Source: Allolobophora icterica (taxonomy: Eukaryota > Annelida > Clitellata > Crassiclitellata > Lumbricidae). Taken from it: DNA of 64,000 nucleotides. This document shows, one piece after another, positions 8,826-16,705 of this stretch. Position 1 is the stretch's first letter; each line of letters starts with the position of its first letter. The position numbers were made by a program, and so were the translations under genes. Location of the stretch: NCBI GenBank assembly GCA_963556255.1, contig OY744605.1, forward strand, positions 42,920,335 to 42,984,334, read 5' to 3'. The notes under the pieces are model-generated. The model made no database searches, had not been told where the DNA came from, and saw only the letters and a program-made list of their open reading frames with translations.

Positions 8826-9626
8826 ATGGCTCAGATGGAACGCTCGGAGAAACTGCTCGAAGAAATTAGAGAACTTTTACAGCCTAAGGAAAATTTTAGT
8901 ATAGTTGTTTCCTCAGATACTACAGGGTGGACCACGGCTTTCTCACCACCGCTGTACCTGGATCCAAAAAGACGCTTTGAGCTTGCTTTGATCAATCTTG
9001 AAACTTATAATTCGATTCCCAACATCGATAGTACAAATAACAAGTTCGTCTACAGCACCGACAATGGTGTGACGTGGAAGACGATCATTTTGCCCGACGG
9101 AAGCTACGAGATCGCACAGATTAATGATGAAATCGGTAGGCAGTTAGAAAAGCAAAATTCTCCGACGGGTGTGGCACCACTCGGCTTTAATTCTCCTATT
9201 ACCATAGGAGCTAACGCATCTACCCTACGCGCCTTCATAAAAATTACGAATGCCCTATATAAGGTAAATATGGCTCAATCTACCATCAGGCAAATGCTCG
9301 GTTTTAACCCTCAGAGGCTTGGTAGTGGTTATAAAGAGGGAGAAAATCCAGTCGATATTCTCCGGGTGGACACAATCCTGGTAAATTGTGATATTATCTC
9401 TGGATCGTATCGAAATGGTAGCCAGCTGCCAGTAATCTACAGTTTTTTCCCGGATGTGTCGCCCGGCTACAAGGTAATCGAGTCTCCGAAAAATCTAGTG
9501 TACCTACCAGTAGCACCGGCTGGCAACGTACAGGGCATTCGTGTTTGGCTGACTGACCAGAATGGTGAACAATTAAACCTCCGCGGTGAGACAGTAACTA
9601 TAAGGTTTCACATCCGCAGTGCGTAA
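8826..9626 (+). CDS. PX: Minor capsid (penton-type, single jelly-roll) protein
   Basis: This 266-residue protein resembles Polinton/adintovirus minor capsid proteins thought to form the capsid vertices. Visible features are a short N-terminal helix, then beta-rich sequence with the family-typical start 'F...L.PPL.LDP...FELALINLETYNSIPNI', a central SPITIGANAS and a C-terminal IRFHIRSA strand. The length is normal. It starts 18 bp after the preceding stop with an AAATAGAAATAGAAAACAAA leader. It should partner with the major capsid protein at 10219. Confidence 0.88.
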   Translation: MAQMERSEKLLEEIRELLQPKENFSIVVSSDTTGWTTAFSPPLYLDPKRRFELALINLETYNSIPNIDSTNNKFVYSTDNGVTWKTIILPDGSYEIAQINDEIGRQLEKQNSPTGVAPLGFNSPITIGANASTLRAFIKITNALYKVNMAQSTIRQMLGFNPQRLGSGYKEGENPVDILRVDTILVNCDIISGSYRNGSQLPVIYSFFPDVSPGYKVIESPKNLVYLPVAPAGNVQGIRVWLTDQNGEQLNLRGETVTIRFHIRSA

Positions 9627-9648
9627 ATGTTCACACTTAAATATTCTA

Positions 9649-10107
9649 ATGTTGGTTCTTGGAATTAAAAAGCGGCGTCGTGTCGTGGGTGGTGGACTTT
9701 TCGACTGGATACCCAAAATCGCGGGCTTCCTTGGCCGTGCAGGCTCCTTCATTTCGGCGAATAGAGGCACAATCACAAACGTTGCCAAGGCGGTTGGTAA
9801 TGTCGCGAAAGCCGGCGCCACAACAGCATCTGCCGTCAGGCAAATTGTTGATGCCGTGAAAGCGAGACGCGCTGCGGCCGTAAATGAAGCTCATTTACGA
9901 AATGAAAATTCATCTGCCGCGCCCGCTGTCCCCGCACCTTTGGAGAAGGCGCTCAGCGAAAAGAGCATCGAATACTTGAAACAACTGGCTGTGAGTCCGC
10001 CACCCGTTGTTCCGACAATGGCTGACATAAACAGCCGCATTGCTGGATCCGGTTTCAAGACTATAAAGCCGAGTCGTTGTGGTAGGGGTCTGTTTCTTGC
10101 AAAATGA
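9649..10107 (+). CDS. pVI-like membrane-active minor capsid protein
   Basis: This is a 152-residue frame from the ATG at 9649; the longer frame from 9619 would need GTG and overlaps the penton stop. The N-terminus is basic (KKRRRVVGGG), followed by an amphipathic, Ala/Gly-rich helix (GLFDWIPKIAGFLGRAGSFI) and a helix with regularly spaced AV. The cut-like GGG motif after a basic head recalls adenovirus core and pVI precursors processed by the viral protease. The assignment rests on composition and position between penton and hexon genes, not on clear homology. Confidence 0.65.
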   Translation: MLVLGIKKRRRVVGGGLFDWIPKIAGFLGRAGSFISANRGTITNVAKAVGNVAKAGATTASAVRQIVDAVKARRAAAVNEAHLRNENSSAAPAVPAPLEKALSEKSIEYLKQLAVSPPPVVPTMADINSRIAGSGFKTIKPSRCGRGLFLAK

Positions 10108-10218
10108 AAAAAATTTCCGACTAATTCACAAAACGGAAAAAAATGTTTAACCCACCACATATGAAATTAATTTGCAACATGATTAATAATTGAAGCTTGA
10201 ACTTTTTTAACTATAATA

Positions 10219-11514
10219 ATGGCGGCATTTGACGTGCCGAGTGAAATGTTGGACATCGCTTCGGCGGTACCCGATGACAATAGCATAGAATCGTTTGAAT
10301 ACCGTGAGTATGAATCACAAAACCCTGCGGCTATTAACAACGGCCAGGCCATACAGATAGACATCCAGAATCAAGACATTTTCACGCAACCTTCCAAGAG
10401 TTACCTTCTTGTGGAGGGCAGGATTACATCAACTGGCGCGGGTTACAACGCAGACTCGTTGGTGTCATTCATCAACAATGCTATCCCGTACATGTTTTCT
10501 CAAATTCGATACCTGGCTAACAATACCGAGATAGAGAATGTCATGTCACCTGGGCAAGCCACGACGATGAAAGGCATGCTGGTATACGGCGATGATTTTT
10601 CCAAAGGCGAAGGTTTAAACATGTGTTGGCAGAAGGACACGACCGCGGCGGCGGCGGCTGCGAATATCGGCTTCGAGGCCCGTCGACTGATGATCATTGG
10701 AAAACCCGTCCCTATTGGAACGTTTTCATTCATCGTTCCCTTAAGACATCTATTCGGTTTTTGCGATGATTATCACAAGGTCGTATACGGGATCAAACAC
10801 TCCTTACTGCTGAGCCGGCAGGGGGATGCAGACGCGATCTTCAAGGAAGCCGCAGCGGCCAATGGCCAGATCGCGCTGACTAAACTCTCCTGGTTCATGC
10901 CGCATATAATACCCGCTCTGGAGTATAAAAGCATGCTTATGAAGCAGATTGAAGCCAAGGTTAAGGTACCTGTAGCATTCCGCGCCATGCAATGCGACAA
11001 CATTGCGGTGCCACGAGCGACGACTTTTTCCTGGCGTTTGAGCGTTAAGTCGGGCACGGAAAAGCCACGCTGGATTCTTGTTGCTTTTCAGACTGGAAAG
11101 AATGCACATCAAGGCCAGAATCCGGCACTGTTTGACCATGTGCAGGTTCGCAACATTTTCGCTATGCTCAACAGCGATCGCTACCCGGTGGTTGACATGA
11201 ATCTCGACTTCACCAAGAGGACAACCTCTCGCGCTTACAAGGCCCTACGTGACTTCAAGGAAGAATATTGCGGTATAGACGCGCGTGAATCGTCATGCCA
11301 ACCGACACCAATCGAATTTGTAGATTTGTTTCCGATCTTCGTCCTGGACGTGCGCAGGCAATCCGAACGACTTAAAACCTCTGTACAGGACATACAAATC
11401 AAGGTGGACTTTAACGAAGGGGTACCAAATAATACGACAGCATATGCCGTCCTGATCAGCGACCGACTCCTGAATTTTGAATCGGATGGCAGCAAATTCA
11501 ACGTCGTCTACTAG
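10219..11514 (+). CDS. PY: Major capsid protein, double jelly-roll (hexon-like)
   Basis: This 431-residue protein matches the Polinton/adintovirus major capsid type. It opens with an N-terminal acidic arm ending in SIESFEYREYESQNPAAINNG. Next come IDIQNQDIFTQPSKSYLLVEG and the NNAIPYMFSQIRYLANNTEIE block that is characteristic of the first jelly roll. The second barrel includes FSWRLSVKSGTEKPRWILVAFQT and the closing AYAVLISDRLLNFESDG. It is expected to trimerise into pseudo-hexagonal capsomers. The frame is intact; the ATG at 10219 follows an AACTATAATA leader. A GCGGCGGCGG run near 10647 encodes an Ala5 stretch in a loop. Confidence 0.93.
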   Translation: MAAFDVPSEMLDIASAVPDDNSIESFEYREYESQNPAAINNGQAIQIDIQNQDIFTQPSKSYLLVEGRITSTGAGYNADSLVSFINNAIPYMFSQIRYLANNTEIENVMSPGQATTMKGMLVYGDDFSKGEGLNMCWQKDTTAAAAAANIGFEARRLMIIGKPVPIGTFSFIVPLRHLFGFCDDYHKVVYGIKHSLLLSRQGDADAIFKEAAAANGQIALTKLSWFMPHIIPALEYKSMLMKQIEAKVKVPVAFRAMQCDNIAVPRATTFSWRLSVKSGTEKPRWILVAFQTGKNAHQGQNPALFDHVQVRNIFAMLNSDRYPVVDMNLDFTKRTTSRAYKALRDFKEEYCGIDARESSCQPTPIEFVDLFPIFVLDVRRQSERLKTSVQDIQIKVDFNEGVPNNTTAYAVLISDRLLNFESDGSKFNVVY

Positions 11515-11571
11515 AAATCGGGTTTTCACATTTAGATACAAGGCCCTCTTTTAGATATATTTTTTCCAAAA

Positions 11572-12078
11572 ATGAAAACTGAATACGTTGCGTTCGGCCT
11601 TTCACTGACCGAAGGGCAAAAGCAAACATTAGCTAGAGCTGCGCGCGCCGGCACTGGTGCCACGATCCGGCTCACTCATGGCCAGCTTCGCGGAAACGAT
11701 AAGCTCGCGCTCACAAAAGTTCAAGCCGCCCGAATAGTGAAGAAGATTTCGGAAGGCGTTGGTATGGAGCTGAGATTCGCCAAAACGCAATTGAAAAAGA
11801 TGACTAAAATGGGTGGATTTCTTCCACTACTGGCTCTCCTCCCGCTGCTTTTTGGCGGGTTATCCGCGGCGGGTGCCGTGGCTGGTGGGACCGCTGGGGT
11901 AGTAAAGGCTGTGCAGAGCAAACAGGCCAGCGACGCTGCACTGGCGGAGGCGGCGCGTCACAATCGCGAACTCGAGGCCCAGGTCCGCGGGACTGGTTTA
12001 TATCTCGGGCGTGAGACTCGTGGTGGTTGTTGCCCAATGTGTAAAGGATCGGGTCTCTACATCGGACAAAAAAACTAA
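11572..12078 (+). CDS. Hydrophobic Cys-tailed virion protein (frameshift donor)
   Basis: This is a 168-residue protein. The N-terminal half is a helical LTEGQKQTLARAARAG...LTHGQLRGNDKLALTKVQAARI module, followed by a Lys-rich MTKMGGFLPLL and a hydrophobic Gly/Ala transmembrane-like stretch at about 83-113. A helix and a C-terminal GTGLYLG...CCPMCKGSGLYIG tail follow, the GLYL repeats being typical of a widespread Polinton protein of unknown role. The last two sense codons, AAA and AAC, form the slippery heptamer A AAA AAC at 12069-12075, directly followed by TAA. A fraction of ribosomes may therefore continue in the -1 frame into the protease. Confidence 0.8.
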   Translation: MKTEYVAFGLSLTEGQKQTLARAARAGTGATIRLTHGQLRGNDKLALTKVQAARIVKKISEGVGMELRFAKTQLKKMTKMGGFLPLLALLPLLFGGLSAAGAVAGGTAGVVKAVQSKQASDAALAEAARHNRELEAQVRGTGLYLGRETRGGCCPMCKGSGLYIGQKN

Positions 12079-12112
12079 AACCTCTTAGCAACTTCGATAT
12101 AGAGAAAGTTGC
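12069..12112 (+). promoter_or_regulatory. Candidate -1 programmed ribosomal frameshift signal
   Basis: A AAA AAC occupies 12069-12075 in the exact phase required (zero-frame codons AAA AAC, then TAA). The -1 frame after the slip is open with no stop down to the protease stop. Downstream, GCAACTT (12088-12094) can pair with AAGTTGC (12106-12112). CTCT (12082-12085) could additionally pair with AGAG (12101-12104) in the loop, giving an H-type pseudoknot topology with a 6-nt spacer. The 4-bp stem is weak and unproven. Confidence 0.6.
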
Positions 12113-12449
12113 CAGGGCGCTGCCGCATTTCCGCGGTGTTTTCATGCGAGATGGTCTGCATGCCGCGGCTCGTGAGAAGGAGTGTGGAGTTGTTAATTTA
12201 GATTCTGGTTCCGGCGATGGTACTCACTGGGTTGCCTATTGGATAGATGGGCCTACAGCCATCTATTTTGACAGTTATGGGCTGGATCCGCCTCTCGAAA
12301 TTTCTCGATATTTAAACCGTTCCATAAGAACTCAAACGTTCCAGCTACAGGGGCCCGATGATGTGGTCTGTGGTCATCTCTGCCTGACCGTGCTAAGAGA
12401 GCTCGCTGCTGGAAAGAATTTTGAAGATATCGTGCTTGACTTATGTTAG
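12075..12449 (+). CDS. PRO: Adenain-like cysteine protease, likely made by -1 frameshift
   Basis: This is a Ulp1/adenovirus-type maturation protease. Counting from the ATG at 12144, H28 (GTHWVAYW), D43 (YFDSYG), Q69 and C76 (VVCGHLC) match the adenain triad and oxyanion Gln; the Gln-to-Cys spacing of seven equals that of adenain. The family's conserved N-terminal block (ALPHFRGVFMRD) begins upstream of that ATG in the same frame. No ATG exists between the in-frame stop near 12040 and 12144. The frame is entered exactly from the slippery heptamer of the preceding gene, giving 124 residues after the slip. It presumably processes virion precursors. Alternatives are non-AUG initiation, splicing, or a short product from 12144. 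Confidence 0.88.
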   Translation, partial: LKPLSNFDIEKVARALPHFRGVFMRDGLHAAAREKECGVVNLDSGSGDGTHWVAYWIDGPTAIYFDSYGLDPPLEISRYLNRSIRTQTFQLQGPDDVVCGHLCLTVLRELAAGKNFEDIVLDLC

Positions 12450-12477
12450 ACTTCCGTCACCTTTTTGTATATAAAAA

Positions 12478-14637
12478 ATGCCGGTTGATAAATTTGGAAG
12501 AGACGGTGGAGGTGGGGTGGGAGGGGGGCAGATAAGCGCCGCTGGGCTCGTCCACAAAGCGGGTGATACCATGATGGGAATTCTGTCGGCTGGAGGTTTT
12601 CGACTGACAAACGTGGGAACGCCCACGATGGAAACAGACGCCGCGACAAAGGCTTATGCAGACATCATAGATCAGGACAACTTACAAATCACCGGTGGAA
12701 CGATGTCTGGTGTTCTAAAAATGGGTGGTCACAAAGTTACTGGGCTGCCCACAGACGCTGGTGCGTCTGAAAGCGACGCTGCGAGCTGGGCACAAGTGGT
12801 ACGATACGCGGACCAGAAGGCGACCGCAGCCGAAAATCATGCAGACCAAAAGCTTATCGATGCCAGGCAGTACACGGACGAGAAGAATGCGGGGCTGAGA
12901 GATTCCGTTAGGCGGTATGCAGATGACAAGGACCTTATTGTTAAAAGTTATGTTAACGAGCAAGATGTTATCGTCAGGAATGCGTGCGTGCTCAAATCAG
13001 GCGGCGTAATGACTGGAAGTTTAGTTATGGGTGGCCACCGAGTTACTGGGCTCCCAACAGAAATTTCAGGATCCGATAGCGACGCAGCGAGTTGGAAACA
13101 AGTGTCAACAGCGGTCGCTGGCGCTCTAGTAAAACTCGATAGAGTACCCACGGAGTCGTTGCATGTGGTGAATAAGCGGTATGTAGATTCCCGCGACGCT
13201 TCTTACAGACAGTACGTGGATGAGAAGGTCACCACCGCTAGAAGATATGTGGACGAGAAGCATGCTATCGTAAGAGGCGGGCATGTGCTCAAAACCGGCG
13301 ATTCTATGACTGGTGATTTGACCATGGGTGGCAAAAGAGTGACTGGGCTGCCAACAGAAATTCCAGGATCCGATAGCGACGCCGCGAGTTTGAAACAGGT
13401 GACGCAGCTGATCACCAACGCCACTACGAATAATGATACGGCGCCGGCTGGACCAAAGTACTTGACTAACAAACGGTATGTGGACGCGAAAAACGCTGAG
13501 ATTGGAGCTTCAGTTAGACTCTATGCGGACCAGAAAGCTGAAGCTGCTAAGACGTACGCCAACGAGCAAGATGTTATCGTTAGGAGCGCATGCGTGCTTA
13601 AAGCTGGCGACGCAATGACGGGTGATTTAACCATGGGTGGTAATAGAGTTACTGGGCTCCCTACGAGCGCAGCAACGTCCGAAAGCGACGCGTCGAGTAT
13701 GGCACAAGTATCGAAGCTGATCGCCGACAACATGACAAAGAGTGATAGAGTACCAACAGAACCGTTGCATGTGACAAATAAACGATACGTTGACGTGAAA
13801 AACGCTGAAATTGGAGCTTCCGTTAGGCTCTATGCGGACCAGAAAGCTGACGCCGCTAAGAGATATGCCAACGAGCAAGATATTATCGTTAGGAACGCCT
13901 GCGTGCTAAAATCCGGCAGTACCATGACCGGTGATCTGGCTATGGGTGGTAAAAGAGTGACTGGGCTCCCAACAGAAATTCCAGGATCCGATAGCGACGC
14001 CGCGAGTTTGAAACAGGTGACGCAGCTGATCACCAACGCCACTACGAATAATTATACGCCGCCCTCGGGGCCATGGTACCTGACTAACAAGCGGTATGTG
14101 GACAGTGAGATAGCTAATGAAAGGCGATACGCGGCGGGCCTCAAGATTCTCAACTACAGCGGCCACATTCCGCCCCTATCCAGAAACGTTTCCGAAACGG
14201 GTTTTATTGCCTCAGCCAACGAATCTTTACCCACTAACCCGCCTCATATGGCATTCAACTCGGGTGTGAGGGGTGAGTGGAAGACGGCGTCCACATCGAG
14301 AGCCGATATTGAGATTCGGGTTAGTGGGACTTGGTTACAGATTGAATGCCCGACGCCTGTGCGAGTATGGAAGGTTAGTCTGGCTGGGGGATCTAGTCCT
14401 ACTGCACCACGTATCACGTCCTGGAAGATTTATGGGACTCCACCCACCGATTCGACGAGATTCAATGCTCTCATTTCCTCCACTGCCACTTTGACTAATT
14501 CTGCACAAGAGTTCACCTTCACTGATGACAGAGTATACAAAAAATTCAGGCTGATGGTCTTGGCCACCAGCCCACCACAAGCTACTTTTGGAATATCACA
14601 CTTCCAGATCTATACATATTTTAGACACGGGGGATAG
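12478..14637 (+). CDS. Fibre-like attachment protein with ~103-residue shaft repeats
   Basis: This is a 719-residue protein. After a Gly-rich N-terminus come five repeats marked by MGGxxVTGLPT at nucleotides 12721, 13027, 13324, 13633 and 13942 (units of 99-103 codons), plus a degenerate first one. Each repeat contains SDSDAAS, YVD-K and YADQK heptads and a DxMTGxLxMGG hairpin, as in phage tail fibres and Polinton fibre-like proteins; trimeric coiled coil/beta shaft is likely. The C-terminal domain, about 560-719, is beta-rich and discoidin (F5/8C)-like (WLQIECPTPVRVWKVSL, ITSWKIYGT, YKKFRLMV), suggesting glycan binding. It follows a TATATAAAAA box touching the ATG. Receptor binding is inference. 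Confidence 0.8.
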   Translation: MPVDKFGRDGGGGVGGGQISAAGLVHKAGDTMMGILSAGGFRLTNVGTPTMETDAATKAYADIIDQDNLQITGGTMSGVLKMGGHKVTGLPTDAGASESDAASWAQVVRYADQKATAAENHADQKLIDARQYTDEKNAGLRDSVRRYADDKDLIVKSYVNEQDVIVRNACVLKSGGVMTGSLVMGGHRVTGLPTEISGSDSDAASWKQVSTAVAGALVKLDRVPTESLHVVNKRYVDSRDASYRQYVDEKVTTARRYVDEKHAIVRGGHVLKTGDSMTGDLTMGGKRVTGLPTEIPGSDSDAASLKQVTQLITNATTNNDTAPAGPKYLTNKRYVDAKNAEIGASVRLYADQKAEAAKTYANEQDVIVRSACVLKAGDAMTGDLTMGGNRVTGLPTSAATSESDASSMAQVSKLIADNMTKSDRVPTEPLHVTNKRYVDVKNAEIGASVRLYADQKADAAKRYANEQDIIVRNACVLKSGSTMTGDLAMGGKRVTGLPTEIPGSDSDAASLKQVTQLITNATTNNYTPPSGPWYLTNKRYVDSEIANERRYAAGLKILNYSGHIPPLSRNVSETGFIASANESLPTNPPHMAFNSGVRGEWKTASTSRADIEIRVSGTWLQIECPTPVRVWKVSLAGGSSPTAPRITSWKIYGTPPTDSTRFNALISSTATLTNSAQEFTFTDDRVYKKFRLMVLATSPPQATFGISHFQIYTYFRHGG

Positions 14638-14656
14638 TCAGTAGTATAGAAAAAAT

Positions 14657-15202
14657 ATGACTGACACGCACTACAAGATTCGGGGGTATCTCCGTCAACA
14701 CGGAGAAATAGACATGTGCAAATACAGCATAGACAGTCTAGGTGATGTGGGCCACTGGGGGTACGACATCCCGAAGCCCACCGCAGAGCTATTGACCGCG
14801 GTGCCTCAACAACACATCGACTTCGTGTCTGACGATTACCACAACCGCGATATCTATACGGCGGCCGGAACGGTAACCACCAGTGCGTGGCAAACTCTTC
14901 CATTGACCGCTGCGCGTTTTCCGTGTATAAGTTTGCAAACCACCAATCAGGGGGTTTCGTTAGAGGGCGGGTTCTGGAAGCTTACAATGTTTGGTGTTAG
15001 TACCGGTGATGCGTCAGTTCGCATTATTACAGCCGCGGGTAGCATCGATCGTACAGTTGACATTCAAAGTGGACAGTTTGATGCATCTAGGGCAATATTC
15101 GTTCCAGGACAAACGAGTTTTCGAATTGAAGGAAAAAAGAGAGGCGTTTTAAGTACTTCAACTATTGAGTTAAACGTAACGTTACTGATAGAGCAACTAT
15201 AA
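14657..15202 (+). CDS. Beta-rich orphan protein after fibre gene
   Basis: This is a 181-residue frame I do not recognise. The N-terminal 60 residues are polar; residues about 65-181 have alternating hydrophobic strands (TVTTSAWQTLPLT, GFWKLTMFGV, TSFRIEGKKRG, TIELNVTLLIEQL) consistent with a small jelly-roll or knob domain. It sits 19 bp after the fibre stop, with a TATAGAAAAAATATG leader, in the virion gene run. A role as fibre cap or capsid decoration protein is possible but rests only on position and predicted strand content. Confidence 0.7.
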   Translation: MTDTHYKIRGYLRQHGEIDMCKYSIDSLGDVGHWGYDIPKPTAELLTAVPQQHIDFVSDDYHNRDIYTAAGTVTTSAWQTLPLTAARFPCISLQTTNQGVSLEGGFWKLTMFGVSTGDASVRIITAAGSIDRTVDIQSGQFDASRAIFVPGQTSFRIEGKKRGVLSTSTIELNVTLLIEQL

Positions 15203-15208
15203 AAAAGT

Positions 15209-15814
15209 ATGTCTTTGTACCCACCGCTGATGGAGTCAACAATTTCGTCAGACACGACGTCGCAAACATTTCGCTTGCAGAAGATCGGCGAAATAGAAGC
15301 ATTCCTGAGGTCTGAGGCGATAAGTCGGGGACAACTGTGCAAAAAGTATAAGAGGGTTGTGGATGTTGCTAATGGGGCCTCGGCCGGCCTTGCTATAGTT
15401 AGTCTTGGAACTGGGGTGGGTGGGGCAGCTATGTTAGCCACTGGTATTGGTTTTATTCCTGGTATTGTTCTGGAGAGTTTAGCCATAGCGACTAGTTTTC
15501 TGGATATTATTGGAAATGTTGTCAGTAGAAGTTTTGTTGCTAAAGCTTCAAAACACGACGAAATTTGTATTTTGGCGGAAAGTAAGCTAAACACAGTTCA
15601 TGACCACATTTCTAAGGCTTTGGAAGACACTGCTATTAGCGATGAAGAGTATAAGCTTATTCTGGGAGAGGAGGAGAAATATAGAACGATGAAACGTGAT
15701 ATACAAAGCAAGAATGGAAAAAAAGAGTTGCCGAGTCAAAGCAAAGACCAGATGGTGGCAGAACTAATCAAGAAACTAACCAGCGCTGGGTCTTCTCCGC
15801 GAACCACGATATAA
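15209..15814 (+). CDS. Hydrophobic Polinton protein with two membrane helices
   Basis: This is a 201-residue protein with a short helical head, CKKYKR, then a Gly/Ala-rich hydrophobic stretch of about 60 residues (GLAIVSLGTGVGGAAMLATGIGFIPGIVLESLAIATSFLDIIG) that could form a helical hairpin in membrane. A conserved-looking KASKHDEI...AESKLNTVHDHISKALED...ISDEEYKLILGEEEKY segment follows. I recognise this head-hairpin-SKLNT layout from many Polintons, where its function is unknown. It starts 6 bp after the previous stop, with a TATAAAAAAGT leader, and is the last gene of the element. Confidence 0.78.
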   Translation: MSLYPPLMESTISSDTTSQTFRLQKIGEIEAFLRSEAISRGQLCKKYKRVVDVANGASAGLAIVSLGTGVGGAAMLATGIGFIPGIVLESLAIATSFLDIIGNVVSRSFVAKASKHDEICILAESKLNTVHDHISKALEDTAISDEEYKLILGEEEKYRTMKRDIQSKNGKKELPSQSKDQMVAELIKKLTSAGSSPRTTI

Positions 15815-15910
15815 AAATTTTCGTCGTAGGCGGTTGGAGTAGTGAGTCCGTTATTCCTAGCGCACCACCACCGTACGATTAGTGGGCTATAATTTTTACT
15901 GGCGCACGCC

Positions 15911-15956
15911 AATGGTTTGGGCCGGCCTCGTGGGAGGGTCTCGGCCGGCAGCAAAC
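15911..15956 (-). repeat. Subterminal inverted repeat, right copy
   Basis: AATGGTTTGGG (15911-15921) and CGGCCGGCAGCAAAC (15942-15956) are reverse complements of 1055-1065 and 1039-1053. The 20 bp between them are absent from the left copy. The rest of 15815-16103 is non-coding and ends in an A/T-rich tract and the TTTGGGGGTGGAGACC motif also seen at the left end. Confidence 0.6.
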
Positions 15957-16159
15957 GGGACTTTTGCGGTTTGATGTGTTAAGGCAATCCACGATCCTTT
16001 TTTTGTTTTGGCTGGCAGGTTTTTTGGTGGCGCAATTCGTACACTAAATGGGGACAAAAAGAAAAAAAAAATTTGGGGGTGGAGACCATCCCCTGACAAA
16101 TTTGATAGAATAGTGAGGTGCTGCGCCAAACCCCGTAATAGACATCTACTTCAGTCAAT

Positions 16160-16620
16160 AAACTCCTCTCAAGTTGTCCAACCGAGCCATATCCAACACA
16201 GCATCACGTGCCTCTGGAACGACCTCCCTATGAATTCCGCAGATTATCGGTTCCTTCATAACCATAGCAAACCGTCCTCCTTCCTCCTCACGTTCCTCTA
16301 TCTATCACCCGCGGCCGTGATCCGCGGGCTTTCCACTCAAAACTGAAGTCTCACCTTTTCAAGTACTCCTACCCAGACTCATCTGATCCTCCGCCTTCCA
16401 ATTCTTCTCGCCCTAAACGACACCCGCCTTGACAGCTGCTCTGCCTCGAGGATCCTCTCGATCTTGATCTGGCCCTCTGGAAACTGAACTCGATCTTCTT
16501 TGGACAACTCTCTGGAAAACCCCTCTGAGTTGATGTAGTGCTCGTGAATATAGGCTGGTTCCCTGCGCTTGGCCTTCGAGTGGCGCTTTAGAAGTTTGGA
16601 GATTACGATAATTACGATTG
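16160..16620 (+). mobile_element. CR1/L2-like LINE, truncated 3' end (copy 1)
   Basis: Nearly collinear with 41895-42516. Shared segments are the remnant of a reverse-transcriptase C-terminus (CCTCTGGAACGACCTCCC, coding LWNDLP), the stretch CTTTCCACTCAAAACTGAAG and the GGCCTTCGAGTGGCGCTTTA tail, ending in ATTACGATAATTACGATT. The 5' truncation near the right end of the Polinton is typical of LINE insertion or of the Polinton having landed in it. Confidence 0.75.
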
Positions 16621-16705
16621 TGGTTGGTCACACATTAAGGAGTCGTAGGCTATACTCTTTAACCATAGTGCGTTTGCAGATGGTTCATTAAAGAATATAC
16701 TTACT

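Larger units (their letters stand above)
1000..16103. mobile_element. Polinton/Maverick (adintovirus-type) endogenous element
   Basis: Thirteen large open frames plus one small Cys-rich ORF in about 15 kb form the standard Polinton set. They include protein-primed PolB, DDE integrase, FtsK/HerA-type packaging ATPase, adenain-like protease, penton-like and double-jelly-roll capsid proteins, a PLA2-domain protein and a fibre-like protein. A subterminal inverted repeat supports the two ends: GTTTGCTGCCGGCCG at 1039-1053 is repeated in reverse complement at 15942-15956, and CCCAAACCATT at 1055-1065 at 15911-15921. No internal stop or frameshift was seen in any core gene apart from the gag-pro-like arrangement at 12069-12075. 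Intact frames suggest recent insertion or continuing selection; that is inference. Exact termini are uncertain. Confidence 0.9.
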
